DNA of 64,000 bases from Armatimonadota bacterium (GTDB lineage: Bacteria; Armatimonadota; Zipacnadia; Zipacnadales; UBA11051). Location: NCBI GenBank assembly GCA_013178155.1, contig JABLXH010000014.1, positions 1 to 64,000 on the forward strand. Reading direction: 5' to 3'. Both the position numbers and the translations under genes were made by a program. Within the stretch, counting starts at the first letter, position 1. Every line of letters begins with the position of its first letter. This document shows positions 8,488-16,743 of this stretch, one piece after another. Below the pieces are notes generated by a model, which was not told where the DNA came from, ran no database searches, and worked only from the letters and a program-made list of their open reading frames with translations.

Positions 8488-8914
8488 AGATCAACGCCTC
8501 GTTCGGGCAGTGGGCCACACAGGCGGGGATGCCCTTGCCCTCGCACAGGTCGCACTTCGAGCCGACCTTGCCCTTTTCGTTGTCCATACGGATGGCGCCG
8601 AAGGGACAGACCATGACACAGCTCCAGCAGCCGACGCACCGCTCCTCATCGTGCTTGATCGCCCCGGTATGCGGGTCGCGGGTCATGGCCCCGGCGATGC
8701 AGGCCGCCACACATGGCGCGTCATCGCAGTGACGGCACTGCAGGGCGAAGGACATGGCGCCGTCCTCCTCGACCCGCACCGCCGGTTCCGGCAGGTTCTC
8801 CTGGTCCAGGAAGGCCTTGACCAGGGTATGGTGGCCAGAGTGCTGGAAGATGCAGTAGATCTCGCACAACCGGCAACCGATGCAGACTTCCTCTTTGGCG
8901 TATACGCGTTTCAT
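8480..8914 (-). CDS. 4Fe-4S polyferredoxin subunit (HycB/CooF-like)
   Basis: A protein of 144 residues. The ATG at 8912-8914 has GAGGAAGAG just upstream; the longer open frame has no ribosome site. It contains four cysteine clusters in the pattern of DMSO-reductase/formate-hydrogenlyase iron-sulfur subunits: CIGCRLCEIYC, CRHCDDAPCVAAC, CVGCWSCVMVCPFGAI and CDLCEGKGIPACVAHCP, enough for up to four 4Fe-4S clusters. It lies between the FMN synthase and FAD oxidoreductase genes, so it probably relays electrons between them. It is cytoplasmic (no signal). Confidence 0.88.
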   Translation of the reverse strand: MKRVYAKEEVCIGCRLCEIYCIFQHSGHHTLVKAFLDQENLPEPAVRVEEDGAMSFALQCRHCDDAPCVAACIAGAMTRDPHTGAIKHDEERCVGCWSCVMVCPFGAIRMDNEKGKVGSKCDLCEGKGIPACVAHCPNEALIYE

Positions 8915-9045
8915 TCGCTCTTCCTCGCTGACGGCACCTGGCCCCCGACCCCTCCTGAGAAAGCGCAGAGGGATGTACGTCGTGGCGCCACCGGTGTTGT
9001 TGCCCCGTCTCTCCATCCCACGGAGCGGGGGCGCAGGGGGTGAGG

Positions 9046-10551
9046 TTACCGTCCCACCGGCGCCACTTCCAGGATCTCCAGTTCTTCGGTCGTCAGGCCA
9101 ATACCACGCAGCATCTCCCGGTTGCCGCGCAGGCTGTCAATGCTGTTCATGCCCATGCCGCCCAGCATCTCCTTGATCTCCAGAGACCAGGCCCGCAGCA
9201 GGTTCGTCAGGGAGCGAGTGCCAATCTCGGGGTTCAGGCGCTTGGTCAGGTACGGATCCTGGGTGCAGATGCCCCAGGTGCACTTGCCCGTGTAGCAGCT
9301 CTGACACATGTGACAGCCCAGGGCGATGAGGGCGGAGGTGCCGATGTAGACGGCGTCGGCGCCCAGGGCGATGGCCTTGGCGATGTCGGCGCTGTTGCGG
9401 AAGCCTCCAGCCACGACCAGCGAGGCCTGGTGGCGAATACCCTCCTGGCGCAGGCGGCTGTCCACCGCAGCGAGGGCGAACTCGATGGGGATGCCCACGT
9501 TGTCGCGGATGACCGTCGGGGTGGCGCCGCTGCCGCCGCGTGTGCCGTCCATGGCCACGATGTCAGCCCCGGCCCGCACCGCGCCCACGGCGATGGGTAC
9601 CACGTAGTTGACCGCCGCGATCTTCACCGAGACGGGTTTGCTGTAGTTGGTGGCTTCCTTCAGGGCGTAGATGAGCTGCTTGAGGTCCTCGATGGAGTAG
9701 ATGTCGTGGTGCGGCGCCGGCGAGATGGCGTCCGAGCCCTCGGGGATCATGCGCGTCGCCGAGATCTCGGCACTGACCTTCTCGCCGGGGAGGTGGCCGC
9801 CAATGCCGGGTTTGGCGCCCTGACCGATCTTGATCTCCACTGCCGCCGCCGCATCCAGGTACTGCGGCGTGACCCCGAAGCGCCCCGAGGCCACCTGCAC
9901 AATGGCGTGATCCGCGTACTCATAGAGGTCACGGTGCAGACCGCCCTCACCGGTGTTGAAATACGTGCCGGCGTTCTTGGCCGCCCGCGCCAGGGAGTAA
10001 CAGGCATTGAAACTGATGGAGCCGTAAGACATGGCTGAAAACATGATGGGGGTATCGAGGGTCAGCAGAGGTCCCGCCTGGCTGACCGGATTGCCCTCGT
10101 CGTCGAACTCCACGCGTTCGGGCTTGGCGCCCAGGAAGGTCCGCAGTTCCATTGGTTCCCGCAAGGGGTCAATGGAGGGGTTGGTGACCTGCGAGGCATT
10201 GAGCACCAGGTTGTCCCAGTAGATGCGATAGTTCTTATCCGTGCCCATGCCGGTGAGCAGCATGCCACCGCTCTCGGCCTGGCGATGGATGGCACGCTGC
10301 ACCTGCAGGCTCCAGTTGGGGTGGGAGCGGCCGTGAAGCTCGCGCTCAGTGACGACCAGCGCCCCGGTGGGACAGAGGGTGACGCAGCGCTGGCACCCCA
10401 CACAGGTGCGCGGGTCACTGCTGACCCGGCCATCCTCCGGATCAATCTTCTGGGCATCATAGGAGCACTGGCGCGTACAGACCCCGCACTGGATGCACAG
10501 GTCCATGTCGCGCTTGATGATGAACTGAGGGTGAACTGTCGTCAGTGGCAC
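9046..10551 (-). CDS. gltB: Glutamate synthase large subunit, ferredoxin-FMN synthase domains
   Basis: A protein of 501 residues with a GTG start (10549-10551) and GGAGG ten bases upstream. The N-terminus carries two 4Fe-4S motifs (CIQCGVCTRQC and CVGCQRCVTLCP). From about residue 80 it is the FMN-binding glutamate synthase domain, with KIGQGAKPGIGGHLPG, the FMN-phosphate motif GTRGGSGATP and, near residue 420, the 3Fe-4S cluster signature CHMCQSCYTGKCTWGIC. It catalyses reductive transfer of the glutamine-derived ammonia to 2-oxoglutarate. The ferredoxin-fused form is typical of archaeal and anaerobic bacterial enzymes. 38 bases separate it from the upstream GATase gene. Confidence 0.92.
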   Translation of the reverse strand: MPLTTVHPQFIIKRDMDLCIQCGVCTRQCSYDAQKIDPEDGRVSSDPRTCVGCQRCVTLCPTGALVVTERELHGRSHPNWSLQVQRAIHRQAESGGMLLTGMGTDKNYRIYWDNLVLNASQVTNPSIDPLREPMELRTFLGAKPERVEFDDEGNPVSQAGPLLTLDTPIMFSAMSYGSISFNACYSLARAAKNAGTYFNTGEGGLHRDLYEYADHAIVQVASGRFGVTPQYLDAAAAVEIKIGQGAKPGIGGHLPGEKVSAEISATRMIPEGSDAISPAPHHDIYSIEDLKQLIYALKEATNYSKPVSVKIAAVNYVVPIAVGAVRAGADIVAMDGTRGGSGATPTVIRDNVGIPIEFALAAVDSRLRQEGIRHQASLVVAGGFRNSADIAKAIALGADAVYIGTSALIALGCHMCQSCYTGKCTWGICTQDPYLTKRLNPEIGTRSLTNLLRAWSLEIKEMLGGMGMNSIDSLRGNREMLRGIGLTTEELEILEVAPVGR

Positions 10552-10589
10552 TTCAGGTGCGCCTCCTACCGCTACGTGTCTGCACCAGC

Positions 10590-11693
10590 CTACGCCGCCG
10601 CTTCCTTCGCTTCGTACAGATCGAACCGCACCGGCTGCCCGGCCACGACGGGCCAGGACTTCTCTGGCTGGCCGCCGGCAGCCCAGATTGCCGCTTCCTC
10701 GCTGGCGATGTAGCCCCGTGCGCCCTTCTCCGCCGCCACCAGCGGCCGCAGCTTCAGGCGGTCGCTCAGACCCACCATGCCCCCGTCATGCCCGGCGATG
10801 ACGGCAAAGGGGCCGTTGAGCAGCGCGCCGGGATAGGTCTGACGCATAATGGTCAGCATCCGCTTGCGGGCCGGATCCGTCACACGGTCCACTTCCTCCC
10901 ACTCCGGCGGGGCCATGGCCAGGGCGGCTTGCTCGATGGTGAGCCGGTGCCGCCGGCACAGCAGGTCCAGCATGTAGCTGATGACCTCAGAATCCGTGAA
11001 CAGCGTACACTCGTAGCCGAAGGAGGCCACGTAGCGCTTGTTCACGCCGTAGGAGGACAGCTCGCCATTGTGGACGATGGACCATTGCAGCAGGCCGAAG
11101 GGATGGGCGCCGCCCCACCAGCCACCGGTATTGGTGGGAAACCGGGTGTGAGCGATCCAGCAGTGGGCGTTGTATTCCTCCAGCCGGTAGTACTCGGCGA
11201 TGGGCTCGGGGTAGCCAACCCCCTTGAAAATGCCCATGTTCTTGCCGCTGGAGGCGATATAGCAGCCCTCCACGTCGCGGTTGATCGTCATGACCACGTT
11301 GACCAGATAGTCCTCAGGGTCGCGGCCAGCCAGTTTGTCCTCACGGGGCTGGACGAACCAGCGCCACAGGATGGGCTCATCGTGGATGGTCGGCGTGGGC
11401 CGGGTCTGGATGGGCTCGTCATGGCGGATGTTGCAGACCGTCTGCAGGTAGCTGCGCAGACGCTCCCGGGCGCCGTCGTCCAGGCCCATCATGTGCAGGC
11501 AGTAGTCGTCGGCATGCTCGGGGTAGATACCGTACCCGACATAGCCGGCACCGAGGCCGTTGCCGCGCTCACGCATGTTGGCCATGCCCCGGACGATGTC
11601 TTCGGCAGGCACTGCGGCGCGGGTGCGGTCCAGGATGCCGAGGGTGCCACAGGCGGCATGGATTTTGAATGGTGGGAGGCGATGCATATCCAT
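10590..11693 (-). CDS. Glutamate synthase glutamine amidotransferase (class II) subunit
   Basis: A protein of 367 residues. The ATG at 11691-11693 has AAGGA nine bases upstream; a longer frame exists but lacks a ribosome site. Class II GATases use an N-terminal cysteine. Here ACGTLGIL places that Cys at about residue 15, so a short propeptide (MDMHRLPPFKIHAA) must be removed, as in classical GltB. Other family marks are GNGLGAGYVGYG, a VHNGELSSYG glutamine-site motif and WIAHTRFPTNTGGWW. It hydrolyses glutamine and delivers ammonia to the FMN subunit. First gene of the five-gene operon and divergent from nrpR. Confidence 0.9.
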   Translation of the reverse strand: MDMHRLPPFKIHAACGTLGILDRTRAAVPAEDIVRGMANMRERGNGLGAGYVGYGIYPEHADDYCLHMMGLDDGARERLRSYLQTVCNIRHDEPIQTRPTPTIHDEPILWRWFVQPREDKLAGRDPEDYLVNVVMTINRDVEGCYIASSGKNMGIFKGVGYPEPIAEYYRLEEYNAHCWIAHTRFPTNTGGWWGGAHPFGLLQWSIVHNGELSSYGVNKRYVASFGYECTLFTDSEVISYMLDLLCRRHRLTIEQAALAMAPPEWEEVDRVTDPARKRMLTIMRQTYPGALLNGPFAVIAGHDGGMVGLSDRLKLRPLVAAEKGARGYIASEEAAIWAAGGQPEKSWPVVAGQPVRFDLYEAKEAAA

Positions 11694-11719
11694 GTGCGAC
11701 GGTCCTTGAAGGAAATAGC

Positions 11720-11749
11720 TTGCCGGAAGTTGTTTGCCGATGCTACAAT
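11720..11749 (+). promoter_or_regulatory. Candidate nrpR promoter
   Basis: TTGCCG (11720-11725), an 18-base spacer and TACAAT (11744-11749) on the plus strand predict a transcript with a leader of about 130 bases. The -10 box overlaps the -10 box of the divergent glt promoter, so the two polymerases should exclude each other. Confidence 0.45.
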
Positions 11750-11768
11750 CGACCCAAGCGCGAGTCAA
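11740..11768 (-). promoter_or_regulatory. Glutamate synthase operon promoter
   Basis: On the minus strand TTGACT (-35, 11763-11768) is followed by 17 bases and TAGCAT (-10, 11740-11745). The reverse-orientation CGGCAA (11769-11774) abuts the -35, so a repressor bound there would block polymerase. Confidence 0.5.
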
Positions 11769-11832
11769 CGGCAATTAACGCCCCGATTGTGGGGCTTCCG
11801 CGCAACATCTCGGAAACACGAGTGCGCCGCCA

Positions 11833-11850
11833 TTGCCGGATAACCGGAAA
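11833..11850. promoter_or_regulatory. Near-palindrome, candidate NrpR operator
   Basis: TTGCCGGATAACCGGAAA is an 18-bp dyad with 7 of 9 base pairs matching (TTnCCGGnTAnCCGGnAA). It is in the nrpR leader, about 36 bases before the probable start codon. Methanogen NrpR binds GGAA-N6-TTCC-type dyads; this bacterial site differs, so the assignment rests on symmetry and position. Confidence 0.4.
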
Positions 11851-11885
11851 AATGGGCTGATTCTGCCCCCTATGAGGTGATTCGT

Positions 11886-12857
11886 TTGCCGGAAATAGGA
11901 CGGAAGGAAGCTGCTATTCTGCGCGTCTTGGGCCAATACAGCATGCCGCTGGGTGCCGCTGCCATCGCCCGGGAACTGGTCTCTTACGGCATTGACCTCA
12001 CCGAGCGTGCCGTTCGTTACCACCTGCAGAGACTGGACGATGCCGGGCTGACCGAGAGCCGGGGACGGAGCGGCCGTGTCCTGACCGACGCGGGCCGGGC
12101 CGAGTTGGACAACGCGCGCGTCACGGACAAGGTGGCCCTGGCCTTCGCTCGCCTGGAAGCGCTGGCGTACCAGACCACCTTTGACCCGGCCACGGGGCAT
12201 GGACTGGTGGTGCTCAATATCTCGCTCTTCCACCGCTCGGACTTCGACCACGCCCTCCGGGCCATGCGGCCGGTGTTCTTGTCGCGCCTGGCGACCAGCG
12301 ACCTGGTGGCGGTCTTTGACGCCGGGCAGAGCGTGGGCGACATGGTAGTGCCGCGGGGCATGGTGGGGCTGGGGACAGTGTGCAGCGCCACCATCAACGG
12401 CGTGCTGGTCCGTGCCGGGATCCCGTTGCATTCGGAGTTCGGCGGGCTGATGGAGATCATTGGACATGAACCGGCAAGGTTCACCGAGATCGTGATGTAC
12501 CGGGGCACGTCCATTGACCCGGTGGAGATGTTCATCAAGAGCCAGGCCACCTCCGTGGGCCAGGCGGCGACGACGGGGCGGGGCAAGGTCGGCGCCGGCT
12601 TCCGCACCTGCCCCTCGGTGGCGCGGGCACATGTGCTGCGGCTGCTGGACGACCTGTCGCCCTGGAGACTGCGCGGTGTGGTGGCGGTCGGCAATCCGGG
12701 CCAGTCACTGCTGGAGATGGAGGTCGGCATCGGCCGGGTGGGAATAGTGGTGTGCGCCGGGCTGAATCCGGTGGCCGCTGCCGAGGAGGCAGGAATCCCC
12801 ACGGTCAGCAAGGCCCTGGCGACGGTCTTTGAGTACACGGACCTACAGCCCGTCTGA
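11886..12857 (+). CDS. nrpR: NrpR-type nitrogen regulator (wHTH plus single NrpR/DUF128 domain)
   Basis: A protein of 323 residues. An N-terminal winged helix (RKEAAILRVLGQYSMPLGA to RGRSGRVLTDAG, about residues 5-80) is followed by one NrpR (DUF128) domain with NISLFHRSDFDHALRAM, GLGTVCSATINGVLVRAGIP, SEFGGLMEI and GKVGAGFRTCPSVAR. In methanogens NrpR is the 2-oxoglutarate-responsive repressor of nitrogen-assimilation genes; many archaeal forms have two such domains, this one has one. The start is chosen as TTG 11886 because GAGGTGA (11874-11880) sits five bases before it. The GTG at 11877 overlaps that Shine-Dalgarno and would add three residues. It is divergent from, and very probably regulates, the glutamate synthase operon. 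Confidence 0.88.
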   Translation: MPEIGRKEAAILRVLGQYSMPLGAAAIARELVSYGIDLTERAVRYHLQRLDDAGLTESRGRSGRVLTDAGRAELDNARVTDKVALAFARLEALAYQTTFDPATGHGLVVLNISLFHRSDFDHALRAMRPVFLSRLATSDLVAVFDAGQSVGDMVVPRGMVGLGTVCSATINGVLVRAGIPLHSEFGGLMEIIGHEPARFTEIVMYRGTSIDPVEMFIKSQATSVGQAATTGRGKVGAGFRTCPSVARAHVLRLLDDLSPWRLRGVVAVGNPGQSLLEMEVGIGRVGIVVCAGLNPVAAAEEAGIPTVSKALATVFEYTDLQPV

Positions 12858-12983
12858 GCGGGGATAACGGCGGAAAGCGCGGGGCGGACCACACGCCCTG
12901 ACTCTCGACCCCGAGGGCCAAGGTGACATCCCGCCGGCCGGCGAACGACGTCCTGTTGCGCGTGTCTCGCGGGGAGGCTGAAG

Positions 12984-13838
12984 ATGCTGTTTCGCATTCT
13001 GGGCAGTGCTGCCGCCGAGGGCTGGCCTGCCCCGTTCTGTGTGTGTGATGCTTGTCGTCTGGCGCGGCAGCGCGGGGGCAAAGACATCCGCCGCCGCACG
13101 AGCTACCAGCTTGGCGACCAGGTTCACGTGGACTGGGGTCCGGACTCCTACCATAGCATGATCGCACTGGGCCTGGACTACGCGCCCCTGCGGCACCTCC
13201 TGGTGACACACTCCCATCAGGATCACTGGTGCCCGCAGGAGTTGTACTGGCGGCGGAAGGGCTTCTCGCAGATCCCGGCAGGAAGCTGGTTGACGGTGCA
13301 TGGCAACGCCCAGGTGGGCCAGCTCCTGGGCGGGGAGCACGACAGCATCTCAGCACTGGCGCTGGACTTCCACCTCATCGAACCCTTTGTCGAGGTGCCG
13401 CTGGAGGGCACCGGGGTCAGTGCTGTCGGCTTCCCGGCCAGCCATGCCAGCGATGATGAGATGGCGCTGAACTACCTGCTGACGGTCGGTGGGCGGACGG
13501 TGCTTGTGGGCAACGATACGGGGTGGTGGGAGGACGCAGTCTGGGACTTCCTGGGTGACTGGGAGCTGCACGTGGTGGTGATGGACTCGACCTCGGGTCC
13601 GCTGGACCGGCCGGCCACTGGTGGTGCCAACTCCTGGATCGGGACCCACCACTTCAGTTGCCGGGGGGTAGTCGCCGTGCGCGACGAGCTGGCCAAGCGC
13701 GGCGCACTGGCTCCCGACTGCCGCTTCGTCGCCAACCATTTCTCCCACAACGGCGGGTGGCTCCACGACGACCTGGAGGCGTTCTTCGGCCCCGAAGGCA
13801 TCCTGGTGGGGTATGACGGCATGGCCATCGAGGTGTGA
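12984..13838 (+). CDS. Metallo-beta-lactamase-fold hydrolase (PhnP-like)
   Basis: A protein of 284 residues preceded by GGGGAGG. The metal-binding motif THSHQDHW (about residue 75) is the HxHxDH signature. Further ligands are likely at GFPASHAS (about 155), GNDTGWW and the C-terminal NHFSHNGG. Near the N-terminus CVCDACR resembles the CxxC segment of PhnP/PQQ-B-type phosphodiesterases, which can bind a structural zinc. These proteins usually cleave cyclic phosphodiesters or lactone-like bonds; the substrate here is unknown. It follows nrpR by 126 bases and may be co-transcribed with it, though no functional link is evident. Cytoplasmic. Confidence 0.82.
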   Translation: MLFRILGSAAAEGWPAPFCVCDACRLARQRGGKDIRRRTSYQLGDQVHVDWGPDSYHSMIALGLDYAPLRHLLVTHSHQDHWCPQELYWRRKGFSQIPAGSWLTVHGNAQVGQLLGGEHDSISALALDFHLIEPFVEVPLEGTGVSAVGFPASHASDDEMALNYLLTVGGRTVLVGNDTGWWEDAVWDFLGDWELHVVVMDSTSGPLDRPATGGANSWIGTHHFSCRGVVAVRDELAKRGALAPDCRFVANHFSHNGGWLHDDLEAFFGPEGILVGYDGMAIEV

Positions 13839-13931
13839 CGCTCCGCGCTGACCACATGCTGGCCGGTGGCATTGTGACCTTGAGCCATGGCCCCCCAGAA
13901 CGACCATACGCACGCAAGGAAGTGGTGCTTC

Positions 13932-16727
13932 GTGTCCAGGACGATCCTGCCGGCCGCGGTCGCCTTCGCGGCTCTCGCCAGCCACAGCCTCGCGGCTGCA
14001 GCCACGCTCTACGTATCGCCGGAGGGGCGCGACACCTGGTCGGGCAGTCTCGCGGCGCCGAGTGCAGCCCGGGACGACGGGCCCCTGGCCTCGGTGCACG
14101 CCGCCCGTGATGCGGCCCGCAAGCTGCGTGCGGCGGGTGTGGTGGATGACATCGAGATCGTGCTGCGCGGCGGTGTGTACGCGCTGGCGGCGCCGCTGGT
14201 GCTAGCGCCGCAGGACTCTCGCCTCACCTTTGCGGCCTACACCGGCGAACGCCCGGTGCTCAGCGGCGGGGTGACCGTCACCGGCTGGCGGGCCGAGGCC
14301 GATGGGACCTGGTCAGCGCCTACGCCAAGGGACGCAGACGGGGAGCCGCTGGCATTCAACCAGCTATTCGTAAACGGCCAGCGTCGGACGCTGGCGCGGA
14401 CACCCAACTACGTTCCGCCGGGCCCTCAGACCCCGCTGGGCAGCACTGAAGGCTACTTCACGGTTCAGGGCAAGGCTCCGCCGCTGCGTGATGAGGCCAC
14501 CGGACGAGAGACAGACCGGCAGAACCTGGGGTTCATCTACGAGCCGGGCAGCATCAGGCGGTGGGATGACCTGAGCGAGGTGCGCGTGGTCCTGTACCAC
14601 TCCTGGGAGAACTCCCGCCACCCCATCGCCGACGTGGACGAGACCAATCGGATCGTCACCTTTACCGGGCCCTGCGTCTGGAACATCTTCTACTTCGGTC
14701 AGCCCCAGCGCTACTACATCGAGAACGCGCCCGACGCCCTGGATGCGCCGGGGGAGTGGTATCTCGATAGACGGCGGGGGATCGTCCGTTACATCCCGCT
14801 GCCGGGCGAAGACCTCACCACGGCCCAGGTGGTCGTGCCGCGGTTGACCAACCTCGTGACGCTGACGGGTGACAGCAATCTGGGCTTGTGGGTCGAGGGC
14901 ATCACCTTCCGGGGCCTGAGCTTTCACTACGATGACTGGATCATGGAGCCGAAGGGCCACAGCGACCCCCAGGCCGTGCATACGGCGCCCGCCGCGATCA
15001 TGGCCGATGGAGCCCGGGGCTGCGTGTTTGAGAAGTGCGAGATCGCGCATGTGGGGGATTACGCCCTGTGGCTGCGCGAGGGCTGCAAGGATAACCGCGT
15101 GGTGCAGTGCCGCATCCATGACCTGGGCGTAGGTGGCCCACGCATCGGTGTGCATTACTACCCGACGAGCGACGCGGTTACCTCCTCGGGCAACGAGATC
15201 AGCAACTGCCACATCTACGACGGCGGCCATGTCTACGCCGGGGGCGTAGGCCTGCTGTTGGGACAGACCTACGGCAACCTCATCAGCCACAACGAGATCC
15301 ACGACTTCAGCTACACTGGCATCTCCGTGGGTTGGACATGGGGCGATGACCAGACGCGGTGTCGTGACAACATCATTGAGTACAACCATGTGCACCATGT
15401 CATGCGCCGGGCACTGAACGACGGCGGGGCCATCTACACGCTGGGCAACTCCCCCGGCAGCGTTATCCGGGGTAACTGGTTCCATGACGTGTGGCCGTGG
15501 AGCGCTATCGGCTGGGGCATCTACCTGGATGCGACGACCAATGGCTACCTGGTCGAGGATAATCTCGTCTACCACACGCTGGCCGGGGGCTGGATGGGGG
15601 CCAACGGCAACCACGAGAATGTGATCCGCAATAACATTTTCGCGCTCTTCGGCCAGTACGGGCTCTGGCCGTACTGGGAGCGCCGCCCCAACACCTTTAC
15701 CCACAACATCGTCTATCTGGACCGCGGGCAGCTACTCTGGGAGCACTCGGAGCGGTTCCTGCGGGAACGGCTGGCGGCCGGCGACCCACTGGGCGAGTGG
15801 GACCATAACGTCTACTGGCACACGGCCCTGGGCGCGCCCGACGACGGGGCGCCGCCCTTCGATCTGCGCTTCTACCAGCTCACTTTTCCCGAATGGCAGG
15901 CGCTGGGCCTGGACGTCCACTCGGTGGTTGCCGATCCGGAGTTTGTGGACGTTGCCGCGCTGGACTTCCGTCTGCGCCCCACCTCGCCGGCCCTGAAGCG
16001 GGGCTTCGTCCCCTTCGACTACACGCAGGCGGGTCTTCGGGGCGACCCTGACTGGGTGGCGGAGGCCCGGGCAGTGCAGCACCCCCCCACGACCTTCCCT
16101 CCGCCCGCCCCACCCCCGCCCCCGCAGCCTGTGGACGACGGCTTCGAGGTGCCGACAGTGGGCGGCTCGCCCGAGCGGGCCATCGTCAGCGGCGAGGGCC
16201 TCGGCGCCTCCATCCGCGTGACGGACGAGACCGCGGCAGCCGGCATGCATAGCCTCAAGGTGACTGATGCTCCCGGACTGGAGCAGCCATGGCAGCCGCA
16301 CTTCTTCTACCAGCCGCATTTCACCGCCGGCGTCCTGCGGCAGAGCTTTGACCTGCGCCTGGAGCCGGGCGCGCTGATGTACACGGAGTGGCGCGATGAG
16401 GGATCGTATCCGGACAACATCGGGCCGAGCGTCGCTTTCGACGCTCAGCAGGGGCAGACGGCACGCGTCGCGGTAGCGGGACAGGTGCTGGCGGAGTTGC
16501 CGGTGAGCCAGTGGGTGCATGTGGAGATTGAGGCAGAGCTGGGGACAAGGACTGCGCGAACGTGGCAGTTGACGTTGCAGACTCCGGGAGCAGAGCCACG
16601 GGTCATCCCGGGGCTGCCGTTCTCAGGCAAGGCATTCGCCGAGCTGCACTGGCTGGGCTTCGTCAGCACGGCGACTGAGACAGCGGTGTTCTATCTGGAC
16701 AATGTGAGACTACGACCCGTCGAGTAG
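13932..16727 (+). CDS. Secreted right-handed beta-helix enzyme (GH141/polysaccharide-lyase-like)
   Basis: A protein of 931 residues. The GTG at 13932 is preferred because AAGGAAG lies nine bases upstream and it gives a compact signal peptide (SRTILPAAVAFAALASHSLA). The in-frame ATG at 13887 has no ribosome site. The mature N-terminus TLYVSPEGRDTWSG...PLASVHAARDAAR is the typical opening of GH141-like and DUF1565 beta-helix proteins. Parallel-beta-helix repeats run to about residue 600 (NRVVQCRIHDLGVGG, GNEISNCHIYDGG, NLISHNEIHDFSYTGIS, NIIEYNHVHHVM). A proline-rich linker (PPAPPPPPQP) leads to a C-terminal concanavalin-like module. It probably acts on extracellular polysaccharide such as pectin. 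Confidence 0.8.
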   Translation: MSRTILPAAVAFAALASHSLAAAATLYVSPEGRDTWSGSLAAPSAARDDGPLASVHAARDAARKLRAAGVVDDIEIVLRGGVYALAAPLVLAPQDSRLTFAAYTGERPVLSGGVTVTGWRAEADGTWSAPTPRDADGEPLAFNQLFVNGQRRTLARTPNYVPPGPQTPLGSTEGYFTVQGKAPPLRDEATGRETDRQNLGFIYEPGSIRRWDDLSEVRVVLYHSWENSRHPIADVDETNRIVTFTGPCVWNIFYFGQPQRYYIENAPDALDAPGEWYLDRRRGIVRYIPLPGEDLTTAQVVVPRLTNLVTLTGDSNLGLWVEGITFRGLSFHYDDWIMEPKGHSDPQAVHTAPAAIMADGARGCVFEKCEIAHVGDYALWLREGCKDNRVVQCRIHDLGVGGPRIGVHYYPTSDAVTSSGNEISNCHIYDGGHVYAGGVGLLLGQTYGNLISHNEIHDFSYTGISVGWTWGDDQTRCRDNIIEYNHVHHVMRRALNDGGAIYTLGNSPGSVIRGNWFHDVWPWSAIGWGIYLDATTNGYLVEDNLVYHTLAGGWMGANGNHENVIRNNIFALFGQYGLWPYWERRPNTFTHNIVYLDRGQLLWEHSERFLRERLAAGDPLGEWDHNVYWHTALGAPDDGAPPFDLRFYQLTFPEWQALGLDVHSVVADPEFVDVAALDFRLRPTSPALKRGFVPFDYTQAGLRGDPDWVAEARAVQHPPTTFPPPAPPPPPQPVDDGFEVPTVGGSPERAIVSGEGLGASIRVTDETAAAGMHSLKVTDAPGLEQPWQPHFFYQPHFTAGVLRQSFDLRLEPGALMYTEWRDEGSYPDNIGPSVAFDAQQGQTARVAVAGQVLAELPVSQWVHVEIEAELGTRTARTWQLTLQTPGAEPRVIPGLPFSGKAFAELHWLGFVSTATETAVFYLDNVRLRPVE

Positions 16728-16743
16728 CGGGTGAGCCGCCGCT

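Noticed and set aside
11780-11795. GCCCC-GATTGT-GGGGC hairpin as attenuator of nrpR
   Set aside because: Only 5 bp and no alternative pairing or U-run; may simply be chance in a GC-rich leader.
10545-11843. 432-codon plus-strand frame opposite the GATase gene
   Set aside because: Antisense to a clear glutamate synthase subunit and crosses both promoters; no domain.
14364-15704. 446-codon frame antisense to the beta-helix gene
   Set aside because: Shadow of a GC-rich gene: no ribosome site, no recognisable domain, His/Val/Arg-rich low-quality composition, fully inside a convincing gene.
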